From Desulfovibrio aminophilus DSM 12254 (GTDB lineage Bacteria; Desulfobacterota; Desulfovibrionia; Desulfovibrionales; Desulfovibrionaceae): DNA of 64,000 nt. Made by a program: the position numbers and the translations under genes. A model generated the notes under the pieces. It made no database searches, was not told the origin of the DNA, and saw nothing but the letters and a program-made list of their open reading frames with translations. Of this stretch, positions 26,090-34,692 are shown one piece after another (position 1 is the first letter of the stretch; each line of letters begins with the position of its first letter). The stretch covers positions 23,628 through 87,627 of the forward strand of contig NZ_AUMA01000016.1 in the NCBI RefSeq assembly GCF_000422565.1. The letters run 5' to 3'.

Positions 26090-27280
26090 ATGAAAATCGA
26101 ATCCATCCGACTCAAAAATTTTAAAATCTTTCGGGATGTTTTCATTCAAGATATCCCAAAATTCTGCGTGATCGTAGGGGCTAATGGCTCAGGAAAGTCC
26201 ACCTTCTTCGATGTATTTGGTTTTCTGCATGACGCGCTGAAAGGAAACGTCCGGCAAGCCTTGGACAGCCGTGGGCGTTTTCGTGAAGTGATCAGCCGGG
26301 ACGCGGGGGAAGACACCATACTCATCGAAATTCAATACCGCATGGAGATCCTCGGCATTGATCGACTGGTCACCTATTCTTTGGAAATCGGTGAACGGCA
26401 AGGCGCTCCGGTCATTAAGCGGGAAATACTCCGCTACAAACGGGGACGACATGGCGCCCCCTTCCATTTCTTGAATTTTTCTGAAGGAGAAGGGTTTGCC
26501 ATCAGCAATGAAGAAGATTTCAACAAACCGGATGAGGAGTTAGAGCGGGAGCAGCAAAAACTTGATGCGCCAGACATTCTGGCAATCAAAGGTCTTGGAC
26601 AGTTTGAGAGGTTCAAGGCCGCCAACGCGTTCCGCCGTCTGATTGAAGCGTGGCACGTATCCGATTTTCATATTGGGGCGGCACGCGGCCGTAAAGAGGC
26701 CTCAGGTGAGTCTGAACACCTCTCCGAGACAGGTGACAATCTGCCACGAGTTGCCCTGTATCTCTATGAACACCATCAAGCAGTATTTAACAACATCCTC
26801 AAGAGTATGGTGCGCCGAGTTCCTGGCGTAAAAAATGTTAAACCATTATTGATGGAAGATGGATATCTAACCCTTCAATTTCAGGATGGATCATTTAAAA
26901 CACCATTTCTTGACCGCTATGTATCTGATGGAACAATCAAGATGTTCGCATATCTTGTCCTATTAAATGATCCAAAGCCCCATCCGCTTCTTTGCGTAGA
27001 GGAACCGGAAAACCAATTATATCCAACATTACTCGCTGAATTGGCTGAAGAATTTCGACTGTACTCCATTCGCGGAGGGCAAGTTGTTGTTTCCACTCAC
27101 TCACCAGACTTCTTAAATGCTTGTGAACTCGATGAAGTGTTATGGATCGTCAAGAAAGACGGCTATGCCGAAATTCATAGGGCCAAAGATGATCCCCAAA
27201 TCACCAGCTATATGTCTGAAGGCGATAAGATGGGTTACCTTTGGAAGCAGGGCTTTTTCGCAGGAGTCGATCCTCGATGA
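26090..27280 (+). CDS. SMC/RecF-like AAA ATPase of a probable defence module
   Basis: 396 residues of the AAA_21/OLD-like ABC ATPase class. Walker A VGANGSGKST near residues 29-38, a large helical insert (about 90-220), Walker B LLCVEEPENQLYP near 300 and the switch histidine STHSPDFLN near 335. There is no TOPRIM domain in the same chain; the next gene supplies one. Base composition is clearly richer in A and T than the neighbours, indicating recent transfer. Its stop overlaps the next start (ATGA). ATPase/TOPRIM-like pairs of this design include PARIS and other abortive-infection systems, so defence against phage is likely but not shown here. Confidence 0.87.
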   Translation: MKIESIRLKNFKIFRDVFIQDIPKFCVIVGANGSGKSTFFDVFGFLHDALKGNVRQALDSRGRFREVISRDAGEDTILIEIQYRMEILGIDRLVTYSLEIGERQGAPVIKREILRYKRGRHGAPFHFLNFSEGEGFAISNEEDFNKPDEELEREQQKLDAPDILAIKGLGQFERFKAANAFRRLIEAWHVSDFHIGAARGRKEASGESEHLSETGDNLPRVALYLYEHHQAVFNNILKSMVRRVPGVKNVKPLLMEDGYLTLQFQDGSFKTPFLDRYVSDGTIKMFAYLVLLNDPKPHPLLCVEEPENQLYPTLLAELAEEFRLYSIRGGQVVVSTHSPDFLNACELDEVLWIVKKDGYAEIHRAKDDPQITSYMSEGDKMGYLWKQGFFAGVDPR

Positions 27281-27858
27281 AAGAGTTGGTCTTTCTTCTA
27301 GAGGAGCTGTCGGCGCAAGCCATGCTTGAGGGGCTACTTCCAAAATTACTCCCCCAAGATATCAATCCACGCTTTATTCCTTTTGAGGGAAAACAAGATT
27401 TAGAAAAACAACTCGCAAAAAAAATCAAAGGATATAATAATCGATACGCTTCTTTTATCATATTAAGAGATCAGGATTCGCATCCTGATTGCATCGCCCT
27501 TAAAACACGATATGTTGAATTATGTAATGAAGCAGGAAGGCCTGATGCGTTAGTCCGTCTAGCGTGTCGCGAGTTAGAAAGTTACTATCTTGCAGATTTA
27601 GCAGCTGTGGAGAAGGGCCTCAACCTTCATGGACTCGTAAAAAAACAAGGACGGGAAAAGTATCGCAACCCGGACAACCTTGGTTCCCCTTCAGAAGAAC
27701 TGAAGCGATTGACACGGGGTCGATATCAAAAGCTTAGTGGGTCGCGCGCAATTGGCCCACATCTTGATTTGGAAAATCGCCGCTCTGCCAGTTTTCGCAA
27801 TCTGATTGATGCGATCCGGCGTATGGTTACTCAACTATCTGCTTATCAGCCCGAATAA
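27277..27858 (+). CDS. DUF4276/TOPRIM-like nuclease partner of the ATPase
   Basis: 193 residues. It begins MKELVFLLEE, with Glu9/Glu10 at the site of the TOPRIM glutamate, and has the acidic pair RDQD (Asp65, Asp67), as well as the ELESYYLADL segment typical of DUF4276. These acidic residues could coordinate a metal in a nuclease or TOPRIM-like centre. Codon use is as AT-rich as the upstream ATPase. The four-base overlap with the ATPase gene indicates coupled production. Role inferred: the effector subunit of the defence module, released or activated by the ATPase. Confidence 0.82.
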   Translation: MKELVFLLEELSAQAMLEGLLPKLLPQDINPRFIPFEGKQDLEKQLAKKIKGYNNRYASFIILRDQDSHPDCIALKTRYVELCNEAGRPDALVRLACRELESYYLADLAAVEKGLNLHGLVKKQGREKYRNPDNLGSPSEELKRLTRGRYQKLSGSRAIGPHLDLENRRSASFRNLIDAIRRMVTQLSAYQPE

Positions 27859-27867
27859 TATCCTATC

Positions 27868-28452
27868 TTACCACTCCACGGGCAGGCGGACCTTCTGCTT
27901 GGCCTTGTTCTGGAACAGCACGAAGCCGTTGTCACGGCCATGGACGTAGAGGTCGCGGGTCACGGCCACGTCCTGGCGGCAGTATTCGGTGATGAGGTCC
28001 AGGCGGCCCTCCTTCCACCACTTGAGCGCCATGAGTCCGTCGGCGGACTTGCCCGCGCCAAGGGTGGCCTGGGCCAGGTTGTCCAGCTTGAGCCGGTAGC
28101 CCAACCGCTGGTGGACCTTCTCCAGCATGTCCAGGGTGGGCAGGCTGTGGAAGGGGAAGGGCGTCACGCCCTGGAGCACGGAGTAGTCGAAGCGGCGCAC
28201 GTTGAAGCCCACCACGAGGTCGAAGCCACGCAGGAATTCGGCCATGGCGGGCACCTCCTCCTGCGGAAAGTCCCGGAACTCCTCGCGCGCGGAGTCCCAG
28301 ACCACGGCGATGCTCACGCCCATCCGGTCGGCGCGGTTCCAGCCGCCCACCTCGTCGGCCCCGTAACGCGTCTCCACGTCGAGCACGGCGAAATTCCGGG
28401 GCGCGGCTTTCCGCAAAAGCAAGGACTGCTGAGGCTGCGGCGTCTGGGACAT
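27868..28452 (-). CDS. Possible internal translation start giving a free exonuclease (nested in the helicase gene)
   Basis: At the helicase-exonuclease junction the coding sequence reads GGGAGGAAACGCCC followed by an in-frame ATG at 28452 (residue 761 of the long protein). That is a near-perfect ribosome-binding site with 7-8 base spacing. Translation from it would give a 194-residue DEDD exonuclease that begins MSQTPQ and matches the size of the conserved exonuclease domain. Either both products are made or the site is a relic of two formerly separate genes. Not proven. Confidence 0.45.
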   Translation of the reverse strand: MSQTPQPQQSLLLRKAAPRNFAVLDVETRYGADEVGGWNRADRMGVSIAVVWDSAREEFRDFPQEEVPAMAEFLRGFDLVVGFNVRRFDYSVLQGVTPFPFHSLPTLDMLEKVHQRLGYRLKLDNLAQATLGAGKSADGLMALKWWKEGRLDLITEYCRQDVAVTRDLYVHGRDNGFVLFQNKAKQKVRLPVEW

Positions 28453-30732
28453 GGGCGTTTCCTCCCGGGCCGCGATTTCCGGCGGCCGACCTTCGCGGAT
28501 GCTCCGCAGTACGAAGCGCGCCGCGTCCTTGTCAATGGGGCGGTTGCCGGAGCCGCACTTGGGTGAGTGCACGCAGGAGGGGCAGCCGGTTTCGCAGGGG
28601 CACTCCTCGATGGTCCGCAGGGTGGCGACGATGAGTTCCCCGGCCCGGCCGAACGCCTCGCGGGTCAGGCCCGCTCCGCCGGGCAGGCCGTCGTAGATGA
28701 ACACCGCCGCCGAACCCACCTGGGGGTGGAAGGGTGTGGAGATGCCGCCCAGGTCGTTGCGGTCGGCCAGCACGAGCAGAGGCAGGATGCCGATGGCCGC
28801 GTGCTCCATGGCGTGGATGCCGCCCATGAAGTGCAGATAGCCCTGCTCGGCGGCCCGGCGGATCTCGTCGGCAATCTCGAACCAGAGACCCTCGGTCTCG
28901 AAGACCAGGGGCGGGAAGTCCAGGGGCACCATGCCCAGGAGCTTGCCCCCGCGCACGGCCCGCTTTTCGTAGCCGGTGATCTCTTCGGTGACGCGCAGGC
29001 GGCCGAAGCTCACCCGCGCGCCGAAGGCCGCGCCGCGATCATGAACTTCCAGTATTTCCGTTGACTTGTGCCCGCGCACGCGGGTGTAATAGGCCACCCG
29101 CCGGGGCTCGGCCAGCACCCGGTTCGTCTCCAGGTCCATGTCCGCGATGACGTAGCTCTGGCCCCGGTGCAGGTAGACCGCGCCGGGGTGGGTCTCGCGG
29201 AAGGCCCGGAAGGCGTCGATGGTCCCGATCTCCCGGCCTTCGCGATCCTCGATGTGCAGGCTCCGGCCCGCGCCGCGCAGATCCAGGTCGCGGTGGGGCC
29301 GCCTTCGTCCGGCCACCACCTCCTTGCCGTCCTCGGTGAAGAACAGCCCGCCCTCGGCGAGGAGATGCTCCACCCGCGCCCGCACCGGCTCCTCGGCCAG
29401 GTAGGGCTCGTCCAGGCGCAGGGACAGTTCGGCCGTGGCGCAGACCAGGTGCCGGTCCAGGATCACCGGGTTGTGGGGGTTGAGCACCGCGCACTCCGGC
29501 GGCCGGGCGAAGAAGTCCTCGGGGTGGCGCATGAAGTACTGGTCCAGGGCGTCCTCCCCGGCCACCAGGGCCACGGCCGAGTCGCGCAGGGAGCGGCCCA
29601 CCCGGCCGCCGCGCTGGAGCGTGGCCATGACCGTGCCCGGGTAGCCCACCAGGATGCAGAGGTCCAGGCCGCCGATGTCGATGCCCAGCTCCAGGGCGCT
29701 GGTGGAGATCACCGCCAGCAGTTCGCCCGAGGACATGCGGGCCTCGATCTCCCGGCGCTCCTCGGGCAGGAAGCCCGCGCGGTAGGCGCTGATGCGCTCC
29801 CGGTACGGCCCGGAACGCTCCGAGGCCCAGAGGGCCACCAACTCGGTGAGCTTGCGCGACTGGCAGTAGAGGATGGTTCTGAGCCCCCGAGCCAGGGCCG
29901 CCTGGAGAAGCAGGATCGCGGCCTGGGCCGGGCCGTCCGCCGGATTGAGAAAGACCATGTGCCGCCCGCCCTGGGCCGCGCCGGACTCCGTGACCCCCTC
30001 CACGGGCAGCCCCGTGAGCTGGGTGCAGAGCTGTTCCGGATTGCCCACCGTGGCCGAGCAGAAGATGAAGGTCGGGGTGGAGCCGTACAGGGCGCAGATC
30101 CGCAGGAGCCGCCGGAACAGGCAGGCCATGTGCGAACCGAACACGCCCCGGTAGGTATGCACCTCGTCCACGACCACGAAGGACAGGCCCGCGAACAGCT
30201 CGGCCCAGATTCCGTGGTGCGGCAGGAGCGAGAGATGCAGCATCTCCGGGTTGGTCAGCAGGACGTTCGGCGGGGACTGGCGGAGCTTCTTGCGGCGGTA
30301 GGGGCTCGTGTCGCCGTCGTAGATCGCGGCCGTGGGAGCGCTCTTGCCCAGCGGCGCCGCCAACTCCTCGAAGGCCCGCAGCTGGTCCTGGGCCAGGGCC
30401 TTGAGCGGGAAGAGATAGAGCGCCTTGGAGTCGGGGTTGCGCAGGGCCTCCTCGATCACCGGCAGGTTGTAGCAGAGGGTCTTGCCGCTGGCCGTGGGCG
30501 TGGCCACCACCACGTTGCGGCCCGCGCGGGCCAGGTTCACGGCCTGGGCCTGGTGGACGTACAGCTCCGAAAGCCCCCGGGTCTCCAGCAGGCCGCGCAT
30601 CGAGGCCCCCCAAGGCCGGGCGGGCTCCGCGAAGGCCGCCTCGCGGCCGGGCAGCAGGCGGTGATGCACCACCTGCCCTCCCAGGCGGGGGGAGTCCAGC
30701 AGGGCGGTGACGTATTCCAGGACAGGGTTCAT
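27868..30732 (-). CDS. MrfA/YprA-type DEAH helicase fused to MrfB/YprB-type DEDD exonuclease
   Basis: 954 residues in two parts. Residues about 1-750 form a superfamily 2 helicase: Walker A TPTASGKT, DEVH box, helicase C domain (SALELGIDIGGLDLCI), and the DUF1998 region with a four-cysteine cluster (CPCETGCPSCVHSPKC near residue 690), as in MrfA/Hrq1 proteins. Residues about 781-954 form an RNase H-fold exonuclease with DVET, FDYSVL and YCRQD, the DEDDy-type acidic residues. In Bacillus subtilis, MrfA and MrfB are separate proteins that repair mitomycin C damage; here they are one chain. An internal ribosome-binding site and ATG occur at the junction (see separate entry). Convergent with the defence module; 10-base gap. 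Confidence 0.88.
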   Translation of the reverse strand: MNPVLEYVTALLDSPRLGGQVVHHRLLPGREAAFAEPARPWGASMRGLLETRGLSELYVHQAQAVNLARAGRNVVVATPTASGKTLCYNLPVIEEALRNPDSKALYLFPLKALAQDQLRAFEELAAPLGKSAPTAAIYDGDTSPYRRKKLRQSPPNVLLTNPEMLHLSLLPHHGIWAELFAGLSFVVVDEVHTYRGVFGSHMACLFRRLLRICALYGSTPTFIFCSATVGNPEQLCTQLTGLPVEGVTESGAAQGGRHMVFLNPADGPAQAAILLLQAALARGLRTILYCQSRKLTELVALWASERSGPYRERISAYRAGFLPEERREIEARMSSGELLAVISTSALELGIDIGGLDLCILVGYPGTVMATLQRGGRVGRSLRDSAVALVAGEDALDQYFMRHPEDFFARPPECAVLNPHNPVILDRHLVCATAELSLRLDEPYLAEEPVRARVEHLLAEGGLFFTEDGKEVVAGRRRPHRDLDLRGAGRSLHIEDREGREIGTIDAFRAFRETHPGAVYLHRGQSYVIADMDLETNRVLAEPRRVAYYTRVRGHKSTEILEVHDRGAAFGARVSFGRLRVTEEITGYEKRAVRGGKLLGMVPLDFPPLVFETEGLWFEIADEIRRAAEQGYLHFMGGIHAMEHAAIGILPLLVLADRNDLGGISTPFHPQVGSAAVFIYDGLPGGAGLTREAFGRAGELIVATLRTIEECPCETGCPSCVHSPKCGSGNRPIDKDAARFVLRSIREGRPPEIAAREETPMSQTPQPQQSLLLRKAAPRNFAVLDVETRYGADEVGGWNRADRMGVSIAVVWDSAREEFRDFPQEEVPAMAEFLRGFDLVVGFNVRRFDYSVLQGVTPFPFHSLPTLDMLEKVHQRLGYRLKLDNLAQATLGAGKSADGLMALKWWKEGRLDLITEYCRQDVAVTRDLYVHGRDNGFVLFQNKAKQKVRLPVEW

Positions 30733-30911
30733 CGGGGCGGAGCTTCCTCGGGCCGGGCGGTGGGATCGCGCCCGCTCTCCCCTCCTAGCGCCTGCCGCCG
30801 GAAAAGGCGAGTCCCCGGCCGGGAGGCCCCAGGGCGAGGGTTCCGCGTTTTTTTGTTGACCCGTCTACGGCCTCACGGTTTGTCCTCGGCCCACAAACCA
30901 AGGAGAATCCC

Positions 30912-31379
30912 ATGACGGCCTTTTCCCGACACATGGCGCGCACCTACAGCCACCTCTTCAGCTTCGCCCCGGAGGAGATCTTCCCCCTGCTCTGCCCGAC
31001 CCGCGAGTACGACTGGATTCCCCATTGGTCCTGCGAACTGGTCCATAGCGTCTCGGGCTTCGCCGAGAGGGACTGCGTCTTCGTCACCCGGTTCCCCACG
31101 CAAGGCCGCGAGGTCTGGCTCCAGACCCGCCACGAGCCCAACCGGACCGTGGAGTTCGCGCGCATTGGCGCGGAGCGGACGATGCGCTACAGCATTGAAC
31201 TGCTGCCCGCGCCCGGTGGCGCGGCCCTGTGCGTGACGCAGCGATCCACGTACCTCGACGCGGCCGGGGCCGAGGCGCGCAAGGCCGCTGACGACCGCAT
31301 CTTCGCGGAAGAGATGCCGGGGCTGATGGCCCTCGTCGAGCGCTACCTGTCGCGCGGCGCGGTCCCCGGCGGGGAATAA
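30912..31379 (+). CDS. SRPBCC (START/Bet v1-like) family protein
   Basis: 155 residues. The beginning (YSHLFSFAPEEIFPLLCPTREYDWIPHW) and alternating strands resemble polyketide cyclase/SRPBCC ligand-binding folds, which have a hydrophobic cavity for small molecules. CAAGGAGAATCCC precedes the ATG. It is followed 30 bases later by a MerR regulator on the same strand, so the two may form an operon. Ligand unknown. The upstream 178-base gap contains TTGACC but no convincing -10. Confidence 0.75.
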   Translation: MTAFSRHMARTYSHLFSFAPEEIFPLLCPTREYDWIPHWSCELVHSVSGFAERDCVFVTRFPTQGREVWLQTRHEPNRTVEFARIGAERTMRYSIELLPAPGGAALCVTQRSTYLDAAGAEARKAADDRIFAEEMPGLMALVERYLSRGAVPGGE

Positions 31380-31409
31380 GAACCGAAACCGGATCAGCGA
31401 GGACGCATC

Positions 31410-31988
31410 ATGGGCTGGACCATCGGCAGGCTGGCCAAACGGCACGGCCTCTCGCGCAGCACCCTGCCGCACTACGACGCCATCGGCCTGCTGCGGGCCT
31501 CGGCCCGCGGCGGGGGCGACTACCGGGTCTACGACGCGGCCGACGACGAACGGCTGGCGGCCATCCGCCGCTACCGCCGGGCCGGCCTGCCCCTGGCCGC
31601 CATCCGCGACCTTCTGAACGGAGGCGAAAACAGCCTGGCCTCCATCCTGGGCAGGCGGGTCGAGGACCTGGACGCCGAGATCGACGAACTCAAGCGCCAG
31701 CGCGCCTTCGCGCTCAAGCTCCTGGGCCGCGCGGACGAGCTGCCGCCCGCCGGGATTCCCCTGGACAAAAAACGCTGGACGGAACTCCTGCGCGCCTCGG
31801 GCTTCAGCGAGGACGACATGACGCGCTGGCACACGGCCTTCGAGCGCTCCGACCCGGCGGGGCACCAACGCTTCCTGGAATTTCTGCGCATCCCGGCGGA
31901 GGAGATCGCGGCCATCCGCGCCTTCTCCTCCGCGCGGGAAGAAACTCTCCCTACGACTCCAGAAGCTCCAGGCACTCCGAGGTCGTGA
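31410..31988 (+). CDS. MerR-family transcriptional regulator
   Basis: 192 residues. N-terminal winged helix typical of MerR: WTIGRLAKRHGLSRSTLPHYDAIGLL, then GGGDYRVYDAADDERLAAIRRYR and a coiled-coil dimerisation helix (about 75-110). The C-terminal domain (about 115-175) is longer than in metal-sensing members and has no Cys cluster, suggesting an organic ligand. It follows the SRPBCC gene and its end overlaps the convergent isochorismatase-like gene by 38 bases. Confidence 0.9.
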   Translation: MGWTIGRLAKRHGLSRSTLPHYDAIGLLRASARGGGDYRVYDAADDERLAAIRRYRRAGLPLAAIRDLLNGGENSLASILGRRVEDLDAEIDELKRQRAFALKLLGRADELPPAGIPLDKKRWTELLRASGFSEDDMTRWHTAFERSDPAGHQRFLEFLRIPAEEIAAIRAFSSAREETLPTTPEAPGTPRS

Positions 31989-32502
31989 CCAGGCGGCAGT
32001 AGACCGCGCCCAGGGCGGCCAGAAACGCGCCGTGGACCTGGGCCGCCGGAATGGCCGCGCCCTGGAACGAGAGCGCCCTCGTGGCGCAGGCGTCCACCGG
32101 AACCACGCAGCCGAAGCCCAGGTCGAAGGCCGCGCGCACCGTGGCGTCCACGCACATGTGGGTCATCATGCCGCAGACCACCAACTCCCGGACCCCGGCC
32201 TCGCGCAGGAGGTCCAGCAGCGGCGTGTCTCGGAAGCTGTTGGGAAAGCGTTTGAGCACCACGGCCTCGCCAGGGCGCGGCTGCACCAGGGGATGGAACT
32301 CCGCCCCCGGCGTGCCGGGCAGAAAGAAGGTCGAGCCCGGACGCGTGGACTCATGCCGCACGTGGAACACGGGCCAGCCCTTGTCCCGGAAGGCGAACAG
32401 CAGGCGCGCGGCCTGGGCCGCGGCCTCGGGCGAACCCACCAGCTCCATGCGGCCGCCCGGGAAGTAGTCGGCCTGGATGTCGACGATCACCAAGGCTTTC
32501 AT
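31951..32502 (-). CDS. Isochorismatase-like cysteine hydrolase
   Basis: 183 residues. The family catalytic triad is visible: Asp in VIVDIQADY, Lys in VVLKRFPNSF and Cys in MTHMCVDATVR. Members hydrolyse amides (nicotinamide, N-carbamoyl compounds) or isochorismate ether bonds; the substrate here cannot be read. ACAGGAGTGTTCCC precedes the ATG at 32502. The 3' end overlaps the 3' end of the MerR gene on the other strand by 38 bases. Confidence 0.9.
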   Translation of the reverse strand: MKALVIVDIQADYFPGGRMELVGSPEAAAQAARLLFAFRDKGWPVFHVRHESTRPGSTFFLPGTPGAEFHPLVQPRPGEAVVLKRFPNSFRDTPLLDLLREAGVRELVVCGMMTHMCVDATVRAAFDLGFGCVVPVDACATRALSFQGAAIPAAQVHGAFLAALGAVYCRLVTTSECLELLES

Positions 32503-32538
32503 GGGAACACTCCTGTTCGGGAATGATGGTCACGCGTT

Positions 32539-32576
32539 CCGGGGGAACCCCCTTTCGCGAAAGGGGGTTCCCCCGG
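32539..32576. repeat. Perfect 38-bp palindrome (REP-like intergenic element)
   Basis: Two 19-bp arms meet without a loop at 32557/32558 (centre TTTCGCGAAA), flanked by GC-rich runs. It stands just upstream of the isochorismatase-like start in a 509-base gap (32503-33011). That gap otherwise shows no gene, only GC-rich noncoding sequence and the ribosome-binding site of the GNAT gene. Long palindromes of this style occur as intergenic repeats in Desulfovibrio genomes, from memory; copy number here is not known. Confidence 0.8.
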
Positions 32577-33011
32577 GCCCCCTCCTCCAAAGACCTTCAT
32601 CAAAAGAGAAAGAAGGGACGACGCGGGGGGAACTTGGCATGAATCGGCGGCCTTGAAAAGACGGAACCGGGCCTGTCGGCGTTCTTGACGCCGCAAAGCC
32701 CGTTGCGTATCACCCCCTCACGCGACGGTTTTCAACAAAGAGGTCTTTTTGAGCAGCATCAGCATGGATCGTGTCGCATCGGTTGTCGGCGAAAGCCGCG
32801 GCCGGTAGACGCGTCCGAAGCCCGAGCCTCCCCTCCCGGGAAGGCCCTTTCCGCCTCGGAGCGATCCGCTCCGTCCGCTCCGGTTCGGCATCCCCGGCCG
32901 GTCTTTCTCCGCTTTCGTCCGGCAACCATTCCTTGTCGTTTCCGCAGGCGAACCGCGCCGCGTCCGGCCCCGCGCCGTCACGCGGCATCCCCGCGCACAA
33001 GGAGTGTCGCA

Positions 33012-33523
33012 ATGTTCATTCGAGACGAACGGCCTGACGACGTTTCGCGCATCTCGCGCATCCAATACGACGCCTTCAAGAACCACCCGGTCCACGCGCC
33101 CGGGGCCGAGCCCACGGAACACCGCATCGTCGAACGCCTGCGGGCGTCCGGCCGCCTGACCCTCTCCCTGCTGGCCGAGGCCGGGGACGAGGCCGTGGGG
33201 CACGTCGCCCTCTCGCCCGCCGTGGTGGGCGCGGCCCGCGAGGGCTGGTTCCTGCTCGGTCCCGTGGGCGTGTCGCCGCACTTCCAGGGGCAGGGCATCG
33301 GCTCGGCCCTGGTCCGCGCGGCGCTCCGGCGCATGCGCGAGGTGAGGGCCGACGGCGTCGTGCTGGTGGGGGGCCCGCGTTCTACGCCCGCTTCGGCTTC
33401 GAGCACATGCCCGGCCTGCTCTACCCGGGCGTGCCGGAGCAATACGTCCTGGCGGCGTGCTTCAACGACGCGGTTCCCCGGGGCGCGATCATCGCCCACG
33501 AGGCCTTCGCCGAAGGCGCGTAG
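33012..33523 (+). pseudogene. GNAT acetyltransferase (YhbS-like), frameshifted
   Basis: The ATG at 33012 follows AAGGAGTGTCGCA. The reading frame encodes a GNAT domain through VSPHFQGQGIGSALVRAALRRM and on to VVLVGG. After the run GGGGGGCCC at about 33369-33377 the original frame becomes nonsense, while the frame one base back continues correctly (FYARFGFEHMPGLLYPG... YVLAACFNDA) to a TAG at 33521-33523. A single-base deletion, real or a sequencing error in the G/C run, explains this. Restored, it would be about 170 residues. Acetyl acceptor unknown. Confidence 0.85.
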
Positions 33524-33594
33524 CGCCCACCGGCCCTAGCGACACAAACACCGGGGCTCCCGCCGCGGCGGGACGTCCCTCAAGGATAACGGCC

Positions 33595-34650
33595 ATGCAA
33601 TTGCACGACTTCGGTTTCGACCAATGGTTCGAGGCCCATGCCGCCGAATGCGGCATGGAGGGCTGCGGCTTCGCCCGCGTCACAGCCGTGGACCGGGGCT
33701 CCTGCCTCGTCAGGAACGCGTCCCGGGAAATCCCGGCCGAACTGTCGGGACGGCTCGCCTACGATACGAAGAGCCCCGCCGAGCTGCCCTGCGTGGGCGA
33801 CTGGGTGACGGCGCGCCTCTACAACGACGGGACCGCCGCGATCATCCAGCGGGTGTTTCCGCGCCGGACCTTCCTGCGCCGCCGCTCGCCCGGAACGATC
33901 GGCGGGGTCCAGATGATCGCGGCCAACATCGACACAGCCTTCATCATCCAGTCCTGCCGGGTGGACTTCAACCTCGCGCGGCTGGAGCGATATCTGGTCA
34001 TGGCGGCGGACGGCGGCGTGGAGCCGGTGATCGTCCTCACCAAGGCGGACTTGGCCGCCCCGGAGGAGTTGGAGCACATCCTCGCCACCGCCCAGGCCCT
34101 CACCCGGGCCAAGGTGATCGCGCTCAGCAACGTCACCGGAATGGGTTTCGACGCCCTGCGCCAGACCCTCGCTCCGGGCAGGACCTGCTGTCTCCTCGGC
34201 TCGTCCGGGGTGGGCAAGACGACCCTCACCAACCGCCTCCTGGGCCGGGAGGCCTTTGAAACGAAGTCCGTCAGCGGCACCGGGGAAGGCGTCCACACGA
34301 CGACGCGGCGGCAGCTCGTCGTTCTCGGCCAGGGCGCGATGCTGGTGGATACGCCCGGCATGCGGGAACTCGGCATGACGGACGCGGTCGAGGGGATCGA
34401 CGCGGGCTTCGGGGAAATCGCCGCCCTGGCGGCGCAATGCCGCTACGCGGACTGCACCCACGAGCACGAGCCGGGCTGCGCGGTCAGGGCCGCGATCCAC
34501 GCGGGCGAACTGGCCGAGGACCGCTACGCCGGCTATCTCAAGCTCAGAAAGGAATCCGAATTCGCGGCTCTGTCCACCCTGGGCAGGCGGCGCAAGGAAA
34601 AAACCTTCGGCAAGTTCATGCACTCATTCAAGAAACAACTGAAACGCTGA
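33595..34650 (+). CDS. rsgA: Small ribosomal subunit biogenesis GTPase RsgA
   Basis: 351 residues. An OB-fold N-terminal part (about 25-90), then a circularly permuted GTPase domain with G4 first (LTKADL near 148), G1 (LGSSGVGKTTLTN near 200) and G3 (DTPGMRELG near 252). A zinc knuckle follows with CRYADCTHEHEPGCAV. RsgA checks maturation of the 30S decoding centre. AAGGATAACGGCC precedes the ATG at 33595. The gene lies just after the GNAT gene, and an intrinsic terminator follows. Confidence 0.95.
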   Translation: MQLHDFGFDQWFEAHAAECGMEGCGFARVTAVDRGSCLVRNASREIPAELSGRLAYDTKSPAELPCVGDWVTARLYNDGTAAIIQRVFPRRTFLRRRSPGTIGGVQMIAANIDTAFIIQSCRVDFNLARLERYLVMAADGGVEPVIVLTKADLAAPEELEHILATAQALTRAKVIALSNVTGMGFDALRQTLAPGRTCCLLGSSGVGKTTLTNRLLGREAFETKSVSGTGEGVHTTTRRQLVVLGQGAMLVDTPGMRELGMTDAVEGIDAGFGEIAALAAQCRYADCTHEHEPGCAVRAAIHAGELAEDRYAGYLKLRKESEFAALSTLGRRRKEKTFGKFMHSFKKQLKR

Positions 34651-34660
34651 CCCACCCGCA

Positions 34661-34691
34661 CCGGGCCGTCCTCTGGACGGCCCGGTTTTTT
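34661..34691 (+). terminator. Intrinsic terminator after rsgA
   Basis: The stem CCGGGCCGTCC/GGACGGCCCGG encloses a short TCT-type loop and is followed by six Ts. It lies 10 bases after the rsgA stop. Confidence 0.92.
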
Positions 34692-34692
34692 G

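Noticed and set aside
30855..30884. TTGACC as promoter of the SRPBCC gene
   Set aside because: The 17-base-distant element TTTGTC is too far from a -10 consensus.
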